Assembly: GCA_019748235.1 (NCBI GenBank)
Contig: JAIEPU010000034.1
Coordinates: 1-44,698, forward strand
Source of the DNA: a bacterium
Lineage (GTDB): Bacteria > Planctomycetota > Planctomycetia > Kolteriales > Kolteriaceae
Direction: 5' to 3'
Length of the DNA stretch: 44,698 nt
A program made the translations under genes and the position numbers. Below are positions 16,715 through 25,421 of this stretch, in pieces (the first letter of the stretch is position 1; each line of letters opens with the position of its first letter). Under the pieces are notes generated by a model, which saw nothing but the letters and a program-made list of their open reading frames with translations, had not been told where the DNA came from and did no database searches.

Positions 16715-17964
16715 TAGTGTTTCCCCGCTTCAAGAGCATCATCGATTGGCTTTTGAAAGTCCCGTAGCTTGCCGGAAAGAACTTCGTCGAACGAAACTTG
16801 CCGACCAGCATGAGCGGATTCCAGGATGGCAAAGGCCGCTGCCAAATCAGCGAGTCCCTCCTCTCCGCTACTTTCGGGAGCGCGATCATGCCGAATTGCC
16901 TCGAGCCAATCACGCTGACCGAGCGCGAACCAATCGTCGATCCCCTTTGGAAAGGCTTGCTCGACAAGCGTTGACGGAGCTTCCTGTTTGAAGAGTTCGA
17001 CGAGCTGGTGCGACCCCTCGTCCTCGATGAAGACGACGGACCCATCCACACGTGACTTCGTCCCATAAAACACGGATCCACTTCCGACGATCGTGGGAGC
17101 GATATGCCCGGCCCAACTGGCTGAGAGCTGACAGACGGCGCCATTCTCAAAGGTAGCGGTCGCGAAGCAGGTGTCGTCGGAATCACACTCCATCTGCTTC
17201 ACGATTTTCCCCGACTCATTTCGCTCCACCCGAAGAGGTTCGATGATCTGCACATGGCCGGTGAATGTTTTCGGACGGCCAGCGACTAGGCGAAGTTGAT
17301 CAAAAAAGTGGACACCGAAATCGATGGTGATGCCACCTCCTTCGAGCTTTCGATGTCGCCAGGAGGTATTCGCCACGATGAGATTGGGGGCCCACCACGC
17401 GCCGATGTAACCGATCAGCACCATCTGCAGCTTTCCTCCTCGCCCTGACTGATAAAGCCAGTGAAGCGCGCGAGTGGCGGGGAGGAACCGAAAGCACTCG
17501 AACGTACCGAACGCCACCCCGGCCTTGTCCGCTTGCTCACACATTTGCCGCGCGAGTTTGACCGTCGCCGCGAGCGGCTTTTGTGATAAGAGATGCTTTC
17601 GATGCCGAAAGGATTCCTCTGCCACGAGATGATGCATTCCGTGCGATGTCAGATCCATCACGGCGTCGATCTTCCCTCGCGCGATCATCTCGCGGTAGTC
17701 GGTAAAGACTTCGACGCCGGTCGTCTCCTGAAAGTCGGAGAGATATTCATCGCCAATGGAGAGTGGATCGCCGGCGATATTGCTGCATGGAATCCGCTGC
17801 GCCGGCCCGTGGCCTCGTCGGATATACCCTTCCGCGTCGCGCGGATCGCGGGCACAGAGGGCAGTGATAGCGAAATCCCGTTCGCCCGCCTCTTGCAGAA
17901 GACGATAGCCGCGCAAATGGGCGGCGAGAATCCGGCCGCACCCGACAATGCCGATTCGAATCAT
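16714..17964 (-). CDS. Gfo/Idh/MocA-family oxidoreductase
   Basis: About 416 residues. The N-terminal Rossmann domain begins IRIGIVGCGRI (nucleotide-binding GxGxxx). The usual second-domain features follow: SQKPLAATV (the conserved Lys of the EKP-like motif) and GGGITIDFGVHFFD. Enzymes of this family oxidise or reduce sugars or cyclitols with NAD(P). The substrate is not identifiable. I start at ATG 17964 because it opens the Rossmann fold directly; an ATG at 18021 would add 19 polar residues and neither has a strong SD. It overlaps the RmlD-like gene by one base and is transcribed before it. Confidence 0.87.
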   Translation of the reverse strand: MIRIGIVGCGRILAAHLRGYRLLQEAGERDFAITALCARDPRDAEGYIRRGHGPAQRIPCSNIAGDPLSIGDEYLSDFQETTGVEVFTDYREMIARGKIDAVMDLTSHGMHHLVAEESFRHRKHLLSQKPLAATVKLARQMCEQADKAGVAFGTFECFRFLPATRALHWLYQSGRGGKLQMVLIGYIGAWWAPNLIVANTSWRHRKLEGGGITIDFGVHFFDQLRLVAGRPKTFTGHVQIIEPLRVERNESGKIVKQMECDSDDTCFATATFENGAVCQLSASWAGHIAPTIVGSGSVFYGTKSRVDGSVVFIEDEGSHQLVELFKQEAPSTLVEQAFPKGIDDWFALGQRDWLEAIRHDRAPESSGEEGLADLAAAFAILESAHAGRQVSFDEVLSGKLRDFQKPIDDALEAGKH

Positions 17965-18362
17965 GTAATTCTGGACCTGCTTCTCAGTGGAAAATGAAGG
18001 GGAACCGATCCGCTCTGCCATTTCAAATTGGGGATCATCTCAAAAGCACGAGTATATCGTGAAAAATGATCGTTCGAGCCGTACTTCGACCAAGCGATTC
18101 CCGTTCATTTCTAACGAAGTCGCTAAACGTTTCCCGGCCTGAGAATCGGCATCTTCGGGTTCAGCTTGAGGCATTCCCGCATATCACGGCGAGAACCAGC
18201 ACCTGGCCGCTATCGTTTATTCCCTTCTCTCCGTAGACTGAACATGTCTCGTCCGGCTCCCAGAACACTCCGAAGAATCGAGAACTCGGCCTTTTCGAGC
18301 GAAGACTCCGGACCGAGAATCCGTGCCAACATTGACGATCGATGAATGAATAGGTTCCCACG
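17965..18362. other. Divergent intergenic region
   Basis: The roughly 400 bases between the Gfo/Idh gene and the FHA-EAL gene contain no credible coding sequence apart from a possible 19-codon N-terminal extension of the Gfo/Idh gene. I see no conserved RNA or strong repeat. Confidence 0.4.
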
Positions 18363-19466
18363 ATGAGCAAGATCGCAGCCTACCTGGAAGGGTTCATCGA
18401 AGGGACAGGCCGCATTGTTCATTTGCCGATTCATCATCTCCCCTGCCGAATCGGCCGAAGAGTTGAACTCGAACTACAACTCAATGATCCCCGTGTATCG
18501 CAATTTCATGCCGAGATATTTCGCGAGGGGGATCATCTTTGGATTCGCGACCTCGAAAGCACGAACGGAACATTTCACAACGGCAGGCGAATCAGTGAGG
18601 CGGCCACGCTGAGCGACGGCGACCTGATCCGATTCGCGTCCCTTGAATTTCGCTTCAAAGCGGCCAGCGGTGCCGAAGAGCAAACGCTTTCCATTGATCA
18701 GACGGCGATCATTCCACTCGACCAGACGCATAAACAGCTATTCGGCCACCGGGAATTTCTCGAACTCATTCAGAAGGAAGCGGTCACCCCCTTCTTCCAA
18801 CCAATCGTCCGGCTATCGACCGGAGAGCGGGTCGGATACGAGGTTTTGGGTAGAGGCTCGATGCCGGGATTGCCGGTCTCCCCCGTCGAACTTTTCGCGA
18901 TGGCCGCAACCTACGGCATGGAAGTGAACCTGAGTGAACTCTTCCGCTGGGTGGGTGTTCGGGCCGGAGCCAAACTAGACGGGGGTCATCTCCTCTTCGT
19001 CAACATGCATCCTGCCGAGGTCGCAGGGACGCAGCTCATCCATTCGCTGAGCGAACTTCGTGAACAGTTCCCGAATGTGCCCGTCGTCCTGGAAGTACAC
19101 GAATCCGCGATGACCGATCCGGTGCAGATGCGCGAGCTTCGCGCCAATCTCGTATCACTCGGTATCGGATTGGCTTATGACGATTTTGGCGCGGGTCAGG
19201 CCAGACTGAACGAACTTGCCGAGGTCCCACCCGACTACATCAAGTTTGACGTCAGCCTCATTCGACAGATCCATGAGGCACTTCCCGCGAAGCTTCAGCT
19301 CATCGAGAGTCTCATTCACATCGCCCGCGATCTGGGCGTGGAGACACTGGCCGAAGGAGTCGAGCTCAAGCAAGAGCGAGATATGTGCGAACACCTTGGG
19401 TTTGATCTCGCCCAGGGGTTCATGTTCGGCAAGCCACGTCCGGCGGAAGTCGACTTCTCGAAGTAG
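18363..19466 (+). CDS. FHA-EAL fusion, probable cyclic-di-GMP phosphodiesterase
   Basis: A 367-residue soluble protein. Residues about 5-100 form an FHA domain with phosphothreonine-binding elements (R32, S46, H49, STNG at 66-69). Residues about 128-365 form an EAL domain with EVL in place of EAL. The residues usually needed for metal binding and hydrolysis are all visible: E160, N214 (VNMHP), E244 and E247 (EVHE), D273-D274 (DDFGAG), K294 (IKFD), AEGVE at 330-334, and Q351 (QGF). It is therefore likely active on cyclic di-GMP, with activity or location set by binding a phosphorylated partner, such as a Ser/Thr kinase target. There is no GGDEF or membrane segment. The start at 18363 has only a weak SD (AGG). 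It ends six bases from a convergent gene. Confidence 0.88.
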   Translation: MSKIAAYLEGFIEGTGRIVHLPIHHLPCRIGRRVELELQLNDPRVSQFHAEIFREGDHLWIRDLESTNGTFHNGRRISEAATLSDGDLIRFASLEFRFKAASGAEEQTLSIDQTAIIPLDQTHKQLFGHREFLELIQKEAVTPFFQPIVRLSTGERVGYEVLGRGSMPGLPVSPVELFAMAATYGMEVNLSELFRWVGVRAGAKLDGGHLLFVNMHPAEVAGTQLIHSLSELREQFPNVPVVLEVHESAMTDPVQMRELRANLVSLGIGLAYDDFGAGQARLNELAEVPPDYIKFDVSLIRQIHEALPAKLQLIESLIHIARDLGVETLAEGVELKQERDMCEHLGFDLAQGFMFGKPRPAEVDFSK

Positions 19467-19472
19467 AACTCA

Positions 19473-21146
19473 CTACTTCAATTTGGCCGACTCGCCCTTC
19501 CCTTCCGGAACGAAGAGTCGATAAGCCTTATACCCACCACTCAAGTTCATCGCGCGAAAACCGGACTGCATTAGGATTCGAAGCGCGATGTAACCCCGCT
19601 GACCGACTTGGCAGTATGTCGCGATCTCCTTGTCCTTTGGAATCTCCTCCAACCTCTTTCGCAAATCATCGACGGGAATGTTCGTCGCCCCCGGGAGATG
19701 ACCTGCTTCGAACTCCGTGGGAGTGCGGACATCCAAAAGGAAGGGACGATCCGTTTCCGGCAACGCGAGCCACTCCCCCATTCCCATTTGCGGATGATCG
19801 CCTCGAATCCAATTCGCGGCCACGAAGCCAGCCATGTTGATCGGGTCCTTCGCCGAACCGTAGGCGGGCGCGTAGGCCAACTCGGCTTCTTCTAGATCAA
19901 ACACCGTCATCCCTGCCTGAATTGCCATTGCCAAAACATCAGTCCGCTTATCGGCTCCGCTTCCCCCCACGACTTGTCCCCCGAGTACCCGTCCATTGTC
20001 TGGATCGAAGAGGAGCTTGATGGTCATCTGCTCGGCACCGGGATAGTAGCTGGCATGATTCGCAGGATGAACATAAACCGCGCGGAACGAGCGATTATTC
20101 TGCCTGAGCCATTTCTCCGACGCGCCGGTCATCGCCGCAGTGATCTCAAACACGCCGACAATGGCGGTCCCCTGCGTCCCCCGGTAACGAGTCTCCTTCC
20201 CAAGCGCGTGATCGGCCGCGATCCGCCCTTGCCTATTCGCGGGACCCGCGAGCGGGATCTGCGTGACGCCTCCGAATAGGAAATCGGTCGTCTCCACGGC
20301 ATCGCCGACCGCATAGATGTCTGGATCCGTCGTTTGCATGTGGGCATTGACATGAATGCCCCCTCGTTTGCCGACCTCGAGTCCGGCATCGATCGCCAGT
20401 TTGTTCTCCGGACGAACGCCGACTCCCAGGACTGCCAGCTGCGTCACCAACTTTCTCCCGGACTTCAAATGAACAACGATTCCCTGGGACGATGTTGTGA
20501 AACTCTCGGCTGCATCTCCGAGAAGGAGGTTTGCTCCGCGCCGCTGAAGAACTTCCACGATTGGAGTCGTCATCTCCTTATCGAACGGCGGAAGAACCTG
20601 ATCGTTGTACTCCACGAGTGAAGTTTCGATGCCGAGCTTGAGGAAGTTCTCGATCAATTCCAGCCCGATGAATCCGCCACCAATCACGACGGCATTTTTG
20701 ATCTTTCCGTTGAGTGATGCTTTGATGTGGTCGGTGTCTTGCAAGTTGCGAAGAGTATAAATCCCTGGCAAATCTATTCCCGGAAGGTTGGGGCGCAGGG
20801 GAGCCGCTCCCGGAGACAAGATCAGCTTATCGTAGCTTTCGGTGTATTCCCGATTCGTCGCCAGGTCGCGCACATACACCAGTTTGTTCGCTCGATCGAT
20901 CTTCTCAACGGATGTTCGCACCCGGACGTCGATCTCGAAACGAGCTTTTAGCTTGTCCGGCGTCGTAACCAAAAGTTTCGACCGCTCCTTGATCTCTCCT
21001 CCTAAGTAGTAGGGAAGACCGCAATTCGCGAAGGAAACGTCTGGTCCCCGTTCGAACAGAATAATCTCGGCCTGTTCCGACATTCGGCGTGCCCGAGCGG
21101 CCGCTGAAGCTCCCCCCGCCACTCCGCCGACAATGATCAATTTCAT
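19473..21146 (-). CDS. CoA-disulfide reductase with C-terminal rhodanese domain (CoADR-RHD)
   Basis: A 557-residue flavoenzyme. It has an N-terminal FAD-binding motif IIVGGVAGG, redox-active Cys42 in FANCGLPYYLGG, an NAD(P)H-binding VVIGGGFIGLE, a dimerisation domain, and a rhodanese domain (about 470-555) with catalytic Cys512 in CQVGQRG. Family members reduce CoA-disulfide or CoA-persulfide and handle reactive sulfane sulfur. Both active cysteines are retained. The ATG at 21146 is chosen over 21173 because GAGGAA lies just upstream and the flavin motif starts directly. It stands alone, with a palindrome 80-100 bases upstream that could bind an ArsR-type persulfide sensor (inference). No sqr or dioxygenase gene is adjacent. 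Confidence 0.9.
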   Translation of the reverse strand: MKLIIVGGVAGGASAAARARRMSEQAEIILFERGPDVSFANCGLPYYLGGEIKERSKLLVTTPDKLKARFEIDVRVRTSVEKIDRANKLVYVRDLATNREYTESYDKLILSPGAAPLRPNLPGIDLPGIYTLRNLQDTDHIKASLNGKIKNAVVIGGGFIGLELIENFLKLGIETSLVEYNDQVLPPFDKEMTTPIVEVLQRRGANLLLGDAAESFTTSSQGIVVHLKSGRKLVTQLAVLGVGVRPENKLAIDAGLEVGKRGGIHVNAHMQTTDPDIYAVGDAVETTDFLFGGVTQIPLAGPANRQGRIAADHALGKETRYRGTQGTAIVGVFEITAAMTGASEKWLRQNNRSFRAVYVHPANHASYYPGAEQMTIKLLFDPDNGRVLGGQVVGGSGADKRTDVLAMAIQAGMTVFDLEEAELAYAPAYGSAKDPINMAGFVAANWIRGDHPQMGMGEWLALPETDRPFLLDVRTPTEFEAGHLPGATNIPVDDLRKRLEEIPKDKEIATYCQVGQRGYIALRILMQSGFRAMNLSGGYKAYRLFVPEGKGESAKLK

Positions 21147-21227
21147 CGCTTCTTTCCTCGCCGTAGAGATCATCCCGCGTCGAATGATCTTCCTAGCAAT
21201 CCGCCGGGAAGTCCTTCGTCATCAAAT

Positions 21228-21247
21228 ATATCGGAATCTATCGATAT
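21228..21247. promoter_or_regulatory. ATATCG-N8-CGATAT palindrome, possible operator
   Basis: A perfect 6+6 inverted repeat in AT-rich DNA lies about 81 bases upstream of the CoADR-RHD start and 178 bases upstream of the divergent SDR. ArsR-family operators often have this TATCG/CGATA character. No regulator gene is nearby. Confidence 0.35.
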
Positions 21248-21424
21248 GTCAATTAATGTTTCTTCCTGGCTCTTTCCCGATGCTCTCCCATGCTATTTTG
21301 AGTCGTCTCCCGTTTCACGGAGCAAGCTGTTGGCAAGTCGCCACCACCTCTCGATGATAAGAAAGTTCGGGAAAGACCTTCCGGTCAGCCAGATCACCAA
21401 TGGAATTGAAATCTTGGGGGAACG

Positions 21425-22252
21425 GTGAGAGCGATAGTCACGGGGGCGGCAAGTGGGATCGGGCGGGCGCTTGTCGATGAATTGTCACGACGAGGCTATT
21501 TCGTTCATGCGACGGATATTGACGAAAACTCATTACAGCGGACCGCCGAACGGCTTAGCTGGCGAGAGCCGTCCGTCCTTATCAGACGCCATGACGTTCG
21601 AGACGCGGAGTCATGGCGAGGCATTGTCGAAGAGGCGGCCGGATGTCAGGGGGGACTCGATCTACTGATCAATGTCGCGGGTGTAGTACGTCCGGAATTC
21701 ATTCACGAACTATCCCCGGCCAACATCTCGCTTCAGCTCGACGTGAACACCAAAGGAATGATACTTGGCACGCGCGCGGCGGCGGAGGTCATGATTCCCC
21801 ACCGAAGGGGCCATATCGTCAATGTCGGCTCAATGGCGTCGCTCGCGCCGGTTCCAGGTCTTTCCATCTACTGTGCTTCGAAGTTCGCGATTCGGGGTTT
21901 CACTCTCGCCGTCGCGCAAGAGCTGCGCCAACATCAGGTCGCCGTAACGCTGGTCTGTCCTGATGCGGTGGACACCCCAATGGTCGATTACCAGGTCGAC
22001 TTCTCGGCGGCCGCTCTCACGTTCTCGGGATCGCGCATCCTGAGAACGGATGAAGTCGTTCGAGTGATCGTTGACCACGTCCTCGTGAAAAAGCCGGTCG
22101 AGGTCGCATTTCCTTGGGATCGAGCGATCGTCGCAAGGCTGTCAGCTTACTTGCCGAAACGATTGCTCGACTGGCTTTTCCGAGGACTTTCCTCCAAGGG
22201 GCTTCAAAAGCAGAAAGCGATGATGAGCGAGCGGACTACCTCCCGATCGTAA
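21425..22252 (+). CDS. Short-chain dehydrogenase/reductase (classical SDR)
   Basis: A 275-residue NAD(P)-dependent oxidoreductase has the cofactor motif TGAASGIG (6-13), NVAG (83-86, usually NNAG) and a catalytic triad of Ser136 (VGSMAS), Tyr149 and Lys153 (YCASK). The C-terminal amphipathic stretch (about 230-262, ending in a Leu/Phe-rich LLDWLFRGL) could associate with membranes. The substrate is unknown. GTG 21425 is the start, with GGGGGA four bases before it and the fold beginning immediately (RAIVTGAASG). It converges with a PEP-CTERM gene 35 bases downstream. Confidence 0.88.
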   Translation: MRAIVTGAASGIGRALVDELSRRGYFVHATDIDENSLQRTAERLSWREPSVLIRRHDVRDAESWRGIVEEAAGCQGGLDLLINVAGVVRPEFIHELSPANISLQLDVNTKGMILGTRAAAEVMIPHRRGHIVNVGSMASLAPVPGLSIYCASKFAIRGFTLAVAQELRQHQVAVTLVCPDAVDTPMVDYQVDFSAAALTFSGSRILRTDEVVRVIVDHVLVKKPVEVAFPWDRAIVARLSAYLPKRLLDWLFRGLSSKGLQKQKAMMSERTTSRS

Positions 22253-22287
22253 TCACGCTTCCCTACTTCCGAAAAATCCGGGGAACG

Positions 22288-23307
22288 TTAGTTCGATGTC
22301 AACGAAACTTTTCGGCGCGCTACTCGTGCAAGTCCGAAAGTGATTACACCGAGACCGACCAGTACGAGCGCCGATGTCTCCGGAACGACCTGATGAATCA
22401 CGCCGACCGCTTCCAGGTCAAAGCCGCTCGAACCATTCGTCGGCGTTGGATCATAGATCGCGTTTCCGTGTGAATCCTTGAATGCACCAGTGCCAGGGAT
22501 ATCGACGAGTCGTACGTACCAAATCTGTGATAAGTCGACTGCGCCGCTCAAGACCAATGAATCATCGGCCAAATCCCCTAGTGAGAATGGCGTCCCCCAT
22601 GAGTTGCCCCCTGCATTCACATGCTTTCCCGCCAGATTGTCGATATTTGTTGGATCGAGTGTGGTGAATGCGCCGGTCGGCGTCGTGTTGAGATACGTCG
22701 AGGCGAAGCGCGCGAAGTCGATCCCGTTCGTTGAGACTTCAACATAGGCCAGTTCGATGAAGGCATTTGTTTGCGAACCAGAGCTGTTTTCAAAGACGAC
22801 GAAATCGGCTCCGCCGCTCATCGATATCCCATTTGCGAAGGAAAGCGTTATTTGTCCGGGAGAATCGATTCCGATGAAACCCCATCCATCATTGGGATCG
22901 TTCAAGTTTCCCGAATAGGGACGACCATCATCAGAAAACGGTGGCTTCGCGCCGAGGGCGGGGGGATTGGCCGGGTTCGTCAAATCGCCGAGCGAAACGA
23001 TGTCGAGATTGTTCCCCGTCACCGCGCCGAGAGCTTTAATCGGATCTTTCCACGCACTGCTGACCCCTGGGGTCGGTGAGTAATTCACCACGCCGGTAGC
23101 CCAGCTTTGGAAAATGGGATTGATGACGTTCCCATTGCTCTGCGTTGCCGTGATGCCTGCTCCCGCCGGTCCAACGAAACCGGGAACACCCGGGTCCACT
23201 GCGCTCGGCGTCTGATTCTGCAAGGCCGTCGAGTAGGGTCCGCCCCAAACAAGGGTCGGCGACAATACCACGAGAAAAGTAACGACGTTCTTCCATCGTT
23301 CGAACAT
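22288..23307 (-). CDS. PEP-CTERM surface protein of the riboswitch operon (PETSA variant)
   Basis: This 339-residue exported protein has a signal peptide (about 1-23) and a beta-rich ectodomain containing PGQITLSFANGISM, DFVVFEN and ELAYVEVSTNGIDFARFAS, then NLAGKHVNAGG. The C-terminal PEP-CTERM tail is VPETSALVLVGLGVITFGLA plus RRK. From memory, proteins with this VFEN/VEVSxDG/LAGK pattern occur as cell-surface proteins beside DUF4465 proteins in Bacteroidetes, sometimes in B12 loci; this needs checking. Here too a DUF4465 gene precedes it. The ATG at 23307 has AAGGA about 8 bases upstream. It is the last gene on this strand after the cobalamin riboswitch, with a 10-bp hairpin between it and the DUF4465 gene. 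Confidence 0.78.
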   Translation of the reverse strand: MFERWKNVVTFLVVLSPTLVWGGPYSTALQNQTPSAVDPGVPGFVGPAGAGITATQSNGNVINPIFQSWATGVVNYSPTPGVSSAWKDPIKALGAVTGNNLDIVSLGDLTNPANPPALGAKPPFSDDGRPYSGNLNDPNDGWGFIGIDSPGQITLSFANGISMSGGADFVVFENSSGSQTNAFIELAYVEVSTNGIDFARFASTYLNTTPTGAFTTLDPTNIDNLAGKHVNAGGNSWGTPFSLGDLADDSLVLSGAVDLSQIWYVRLVDIPGTGAFKDSHGNAIYDPTPTNGSSGFDLEAVGVIHQVVPETSALVLVGLGVITFGLARVARRKVSLTSN

Positions 23308-23445
23308 GTTGAGATTCCTTTCCAAGGATGATCATGCAAGGAGTTTTGATTCATCATGCGCGCAGCATCGCTCGAACTCTGACCAAGGCCGAGACTTGCC
23401 GTTCGCAAACAAAAATTCGGGGTCACGATCGCGAAGATGAATCGC

Positions 23446-23469
23446 CGGGACGGAAAACCTTCCGTCCCG
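23446..23469 (-). terminator. Perfect 10-bp hairpin between DUF4465 and PEP-CTERM genes
   Basis: CGGGACGGAA pairs with TTCCGTCCCG around AACC. It lies 24 bases past the DUF4465 stop. No U-run follows directly on the minus strand (a T-rich stretch appears about 30 bases later). It may be an attenuator or an mRNA-stabilising structure rather than a full stop. Confidence 0.45.
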
Positions 23470-23492
23470 CGAGTCAACGACCGCTTGACGAA

Positions 23493-24305
23493 CTAGCTTC
23501 TCGAGCGAGAAGCCAGGGAGTTGCGTTTGAGGACGAGGGCGAGCGAAATCAAGCTGCCGACTCCGCAGAGCGCGAGCGTTGAAACCTCTGGTACGAAAAC
23601 GACGTTATCCGCCGCCAGATAGGTCGGCGTATTGATGCCGAACTGGCCGATGTCGGACGAAAAGGGAGTGAAGTCGAGCCGTACGGCATTGGCGAGCGTC
23701 GACAGATCAACCGTGATCCACTGACTCACGATATAATCGAGCGAGTTGTTCGCGAAGCGATAGTCCGCGAGATAGACGTCAATGGAACCAATCACTTGAT
23801 TGCTCGCGTCGGTTCCGGTGATCGTCCAACCGAAATAATCAGGATCATTTCCCGTTATCCCGCCGAACTTCTTCGCAAACGCGTCCCCATCCTTCATGGA
23901 AAGGGCGGCATAGGTCGTGTTTGAAATGTCGATCGACTTGAGCAGTTCACCACCGCTAAAGGTAATGAATGCCTCGTCCCATGGACTGGCGAAGAGAACG
24001 CCGTAATTCGACGAACCGCCTGAGCCTGAACCAGGATAAGCGGCATATTGATTGCCAAATCCGGGTGTTGTCGGGTCGGTCACACTGGAAACCGACCATC
24101 CCGTCCAGCCCGTGAATCCACCCCCAAAGTCCGTGTAAGTATTGTTGAAGAATCCAGTGCCGCTGGTGAAACCACCCGTATTGTCGGACCCGTTGTAGAA
24201 CGAGTTCGGCGCGAGGGGGACATCCTCGAAATCAATCGGGGCTGCGTGAATAGATAAGGAAGAAGCTAAGAGTAGGAACGCGCTAAGGATGAATGGAATT
24301 CGCAT
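23493..24305 (-). CDS. DUF4465-domain PEP-CTERM surface protein
   Basis: A 270-residue exported protein has a signal peptide (about 1-20, ending HAA), then a DUF4465-type beta domain. The domain starts IDFEDVPLAPNSFYNG and includes GFFNNTYTDFGGGFTGW, a Gly/Ser-rich turn, FGGITGNDPDYFGWTITG and YLADYRF. The tail VPEVSTLALCGVGSLISLAL plus KRNSLASRSR is of PEP-CTERM type. From memory, DUF4465 proteins in Bacteroidetes are surface proteins found in cobalamin-riboswitch loci with BtuB-type receptors; the same riboswitch class stands upstream here. GGGAG eight bases before ATG 24305 decides the start. It is second in the run DUF1559 - DUF4465 - PEP-CTERM (gap to the pseudopilin gene 108 bases). A B12-related surface role is inferred. 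Confidence 0.82.
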   Translation of the reverse strand: MRIPFILSAFLLLASSLSIHAAPIDFEDVPLAPNSFYNGSDNTGGFTSGTGFFNNTYTDFGGGFTGWTGWSVSSVTDPTTPGFGNQYAAYPGSGSGGSSNYGVLFASPWDEAFITFSGGELLKSIDISNTTYAALSMKDGDAFAKKFGGITGNDPDYFGWTITGTDASNQVIGSIDVYLADYRFANNSLDYIVSQWITVDLSTLANAVRLDFTPFSSDIGQFGINTPTYLAADNVVFVPEVSTLALCGVGSLISLALVLKRNSLASRSRS

Positions 24306-24413
24306 GTCAGATTCTCCCTCGGTGGGTGGTAAACGGTTGGTGTTGGTGGAACGATAAAGCGGTTTCATCGCCCCGGAAGGATTGAAAAAAGAACGAACGG
24401 TGACATCGATGTG

Positions 24414-25232
24414 TCACTCAATGGCATTGCTGTCGATCAATTCCCCCCCTTCTCGCGTACATATCGCCGCGACTATCTTTAGATCCATGTGTTGATTAAG
24501 AAACTTCACGCTTCCATCTGCGAAAAGGCTATTCACGCCCCCCTTGTGTTCGCTTCTCATGTCGTTTTCGATCGCGGGGGCACGGTTGACCGGATAAGCC
24601 TGGTCGAAGACGTTTAATCCGTTGATCCATTCCCCCCCGGAATTCGTCGAGTCCTCTGAAACGATGATCGTCTGGGCAATACCGTCGGTGACTTCCCGCT
24701 TTTGAAACGTGGTGTCATAAATCATTAGCCCTTTGGGTGGATTATTTGGGCCGCTGATCCGTTCGCCGTACATTCCGCCGTAGTGGCTTGGCGCTCGTCC
24801 GCTGGGAGAAAAGGGCTTCGTCGGCACGGCAGGGCAAATGTAAAGCGATACCACCATCGCGGCAGCAGTCGTATTCGCGGCGCTGTCGAATGCTTTGTCG
24901 ATGTTCAGAAGCGAACTCACTCCCTTCGCATCAAGGTAGTCGAGTATGAGCGCGGACCATGCCAGTTGACGATACGTGTCTGGAGGCGTCCCCTTCGGAA
25001 CGCTGAACGGGCGCCAGCCCCAACCCCCCGGGGGAAAACGATCCCACGTTTGGTAATAGAGCTCGATTCCGGTCCCGATCTGCTTCAGGTTGATCGCGCA
25101 TCCCATGCGATTCATGTTCATCCGGACCGCATTCGCAGCCGGAGCCAGAAGCGCAACGAGCAATCCAATGATCGCGATGACGATCAAAAGCTCGATCAGA
25201 GTGAAGCCACGAAAACGCGGCTGACCCTTCAT
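24414..25232 (-). CDS. DUF1559 pseudopilin-like protein, first gene after the cobalamin riboswitch
   Basis: A 272-residue protein has a type IV prepilin leader: basic residues, then RGFTLIELLIVIAIIGLLVA, the cleavage and methylation signature processed by a prepilin peptidase. The C-terminal DUF1559 domain shows the typical NLKQIGTGIELYYQTWDRFPPGG and the closing NSLFADGSVKFLNQHMD. DUF1559 is massively expanded in planctomycetes, with roles still unclear. The ATG at 25232 is decided by AGGA eight bases upstream; ORF starts at 25265 and 25403 lie in the leader region. The gene lies 190 bases downstream of the riboswitch with nothing else in between, so it is the direct target of B12 control. 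The PilD-like peptidase at 13943-15043 is a plausible processing enzyme. Confidence 0.88.
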   Translation of the reverse strand: MKGQPRFRGFTLIELLIVIAIIGLLVALLAPAANAVRMNMNRMGCAINLKQIGTGIELYYQTWDRFPPGGWGWRPFSVPKGTPPDTYRQLAWSALILDYLDAKGVSSLLNIDKAFDSAANTTAAAMVVSLYICPAVPTKPFSPSGRAPSHYGGMYGERISGPNNPPKGLMIYDTTFQKREVTDGIAQTIIVSEDSTNSGGEWINGLNVFDQAYPVNRAPAIENDMRSEHKGGVNSLFADGSVKFLNQHMDLKIVAAICTREGGELIDSNAIE

Positions 25233-25421
25233 GGGGTTATTCCTGCGATCAAAGAAGGTGCTCATCGCTACGGAATGCAAAAGCCATGGAGGACGCCCAT
25301 GCTCGACGCATGAACGTGTTACCCACGGAATCGCAGACCGGTAATGATGCAACCTCTGCAGGCGGCGTCGGAAGGCGTCGCTCGCAACTGGCCCCGTTCC
25401 CACGCAAGGCCAACGCTAAAA

